DNA from: Pseudomonas sp.
GTDB taxonomy: Bacteria; Pseudomonadota; Gammaproteobacteria; Pseudomonadales; Pseudomonadaceae
Length of the DNA stretch: 8,054 nt
Direction of reading: 5' to 3'
NCBI GenBank assembly: GCA_003525045.1
Contig: DQGF01000285.1
Span: 1-8,054, forward strand
The notes beneath the pieces are model-generated. The model was not told the DNA's origin and searched no databases. It was given only the letters and a program-made list of their open reading frames with translations. Positions 6,627 to 8,054 of the stretch are shown here, in pieces. The translations under genes were made by a program, and so were the position numbers. Numbering within the stretch: position 1 is the first letter of the stretch; each line of letters opens with the position of its first letter.

Positions 6627-6725
6627 AGTCGGAGATGTTCAGATAGTTAGGCGGCTATGTTACTCAAAATTTCAGAATGATTGGCTGCGAATCTGTGAGA
6701 AAGCTAATTGCAGCGCCGGTAATGA

Positions 6726-8054
6726 TCATTTTGCCGCTTGCCAAGGCGCGTTCGGCCCCGGACTGCTGGCCAGACAGCGCCAGCCGCCGTCGGCCTTGGT
6801 CAATCGCTGGACGGCGTCGAGCAGGGCGGCGCGGTCGATCCGCAGAATCGCCGCTGGCAGCTGCATCAGATAATCCGACGAGTGGCCGGCCAGTTTTCCC
6901 TGCCACAGCATTTCGGCGGCTTGAGCGTCGGGCAGCGAGGTACTGACGAACTGATCGGCCAAGGCCTGGCGTTGGGCTATGAAGGCCGCGTCATCGATGC
7001 CGTCGATCATCTCAGGCACTGCGTTCAGAAATTGTTCGATGTGTCCCAGCAGCTCCACAGGCGCAACGCTCGGTGATTGCACGCCGAATAGCAGCCCGGT
7101 TTGCCCATGAATCTGCCGCAGGCCGCTGAATACTGCATAGCCGAGTTGCAGCTCTACCCGCAGGCGCTGGTAAAACGGTGTCTGACACAGGTGAGCGAGC
7201 AAGCGCCAGGCGGCTTCGTCGGCGATGTCCCGGGTTACGGTCGGGCAGAAGAGCAGGAGCGCGTGCTCGCTGGAACCGGTGTCGATGCAGTGCCAGAGAC
7301 GCTGTGAGCAGATCGATGAAAGTGGCGTCAGTTGATTGTCCGGGCTGCCCGGCACACGGCTCAAGGCCGGGCTCAGCGCCGCTTGAATCTGGGCGGACAG
7401 GCCTGTCGCCAGACCATCCCAGCTCGCATTCGACCAAAGCCGCTGCAAGTCGTCCGAGTCTGGGGAGTGCTCAAGGCAGTGCTCAGGCAGTGCCTTGAGC
7501 AACTGTCGAATCGGCATCAGCGGGGCGCTTGTCGATGCTGTTTGTGAGATAGCGACATCAGCGTTTGTCAGTTCTTTCAGTGCATGCTCGAGGACTTCCG
7601 GCATCGGCTCCTGCAATCCGGTCATTTTCAGCAGCCATTCATTGCCCGAAGCGCTGAAGGACAACTCGACACCTGCCTGACGAGCATCGTCACACAAGGG
7701 TTGCAGGCGGTTTTCCAATGCCGATTGAAGCGTGCTGCGAGGCGCCGAGTCCAGGCGCCAACGCAGGTAAACGGCGCCTTCAGCCGTGTTATCTGGCAAC
7801 GCCTGGCTGAATTGCATCGGCGAGCGTTCGCGGCGACTGCGCGAGCGATCCTGAGCAAAGGTTCGCAGACCGCGGTGTTTGCTGGTCTGGCCGCGGATCA
7901 GTCCGGCGCTCGGGGCAGCAGGCTCCGCGCATAAAAACGGGTTGGCTGTCGGCAGTTGCCATTGGCGGCTGAAGTTATCCACAGCACCGATTTGCCGCAG
8001 GATCTCCTTCAGGGCAATGACACCCTGGTCGGATAAACCGGTCTCGAGCTGCTC
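6726..8054 (-). CDS. pqqF: PqqF, M16-family zinc peptidase of PQQ biosynthesis (C-terminal part, 5' end outside window)
   Basis: The frame is open from the window edge to a TGA at 6726-6728, giving 442 residues. PqqF proteins of pseudomonads are roughly 750-800 residues, so this is about the C-terminal half. The zinc-binding HxxEH motif expected in the first domain is therefore not visible. What can be seen is an M16 C-terminal-type domain: an FYQRLRVELQLGYAV stretch in which Arg (codon 7158-7160) and Tyr (7137-7139) are seven residues apart. This matches the Arg/Tyr pair that supports catalysis in pitrilysin and insulysin. The family is thought to cleave the PqqE-modified PqqA peptide to free the linked Glu-Tyr; this is inferred from homology and from its place in the operon. 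It lies upstream of pqqA on the same strand, the pqqFABCDE order known from fluorescent pseudomonads. A GTG at 7982 is an internal valine, because the frame continues upstream of it. Confidence 0.93.
   Translation of the reverse strand, partial: EQLETGLSDQGVIALKEILRQIGAVDNFSRQWQLPTANPFLCAEPAAPSAGLIRGQTSKHRGLRTFAQDRSRSRRERSPMQFSQALPDNTAEGAVYLRWRLDSAPRSTLQSALENRLQPLCDDARQAGVELSFSASGNEWLLKMTGLQEPMPEVLEHALKELTNADVAISQTASTSAPLMPIRQLLKALPEHCLEHSPDSDDLQRLWSNASWDGLATGLSAQIQAALSPALSRVPGSPDNQLTPLSSICSQRLWHCIDTGSSEHALLLFCPTVTRDIADEAAWRLLAHLCQTPFYQRLRVELQLGYAVFSGLRQIHGQTGLLFGVQSPSVAPVELLGHIEQFLNAVPEMIDGIDDAAFIAQRQALADQFVSTSLPDAQAAEMLWQGKLAGHSSDYLMQLPAAILRIDRAALLDAVQRLTKADGGWRCLASSPGPNAPWQAAK

Larger units (their letters stand above)
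6569..6725 (-). promoter_or_regulatory. pqqF-pqqA intergenic leader (probable pqqA promoter and 5' UTR)
   Basis: These 157 bases are clearly more AT-rich than the flanking genes and probably hold the pqqA promoter and leader. I cannot place a promoter with confidence. The best sigma-70-like candidate is TTGAGT followed after 16 bases by TATCTG (about 6663 down to 6636), which is weak. A near-dyad CTATA-TG-TATAG lies at 6606-6617. A perfect 7-bp inverted repeat (AGGTGGA at 6618-6624, TCCACCT at 6584-6590) brackets it. No terminator-like hairpin was seen directly after pqqF, so read-through from pqqF is possible. Confidence 0.45.

Overview
The window comes from a Pseudomonas chromosome, most likely the fluorescens/putida side of the genus. 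The evidence is the pqqF-A-B-C-D-E gene order, the PqqA and PqqE sequences, the high GC content, and REP elements with the pseudomonad core GCGGGCTTGCTCGCGAA. All convincing genes lie on the minus strand, so the layout reads from right to left.

The right and centre (about 8054 to 3236) hold the pyrroloquinoline quinone (PQQ) biosynthesis cluster. It begins with the C-terminal part of the M16 peptidase gene pqqF, whose 5' end is outside the window. A 157-base leader separates it from pqqA, the 24-residue precursor peptide. An intrinsic terminator stands between pqqA and pqqB. A REP inverted pair fills the pqqB-pqqC gap, and pqqC, pqqD and pqqE follow as an overlapping, probably translationally coupled block. 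PqqD presents PqqA to the radical-SAM enzyme PqqE, which links Glu16 to Tyr20. PqqF is thought to release the linked pair, PqqB acts as an oxygenase on it, and PqqC performs the final oxidation to PQQ.

The left part (2996 to 122) holds an iron-dependent alcohol dehydrogenase of the ErcA type. A soluble PAS hybrid histidine kinase of the ErcS type overlaps its end by 17 bases. In P. aeruginosa, ErcA and ErcS are part of the regulatory cascade that turns on PQQ-dependent ethanol oxidation. This arrangement therefore places cofactor synthesis next to the sensing of its use. A 239-base gap with a near-perfect REPIN separates this pair from pqqE. No quinoprotein dehydrogenase gene is in the window.

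I see no novel multi-gene system. The points most worth a second look are small regulatory ones. They are the terminator after pqqA, which should make the peptide transcript exceed the enzyme transcripts, and an in-frame upstream start for pqqA. That start has its own strong Shine-Dalgarno, partly caught in a 7-bp inverted repeat that ends just before the normal ribosome binding site.
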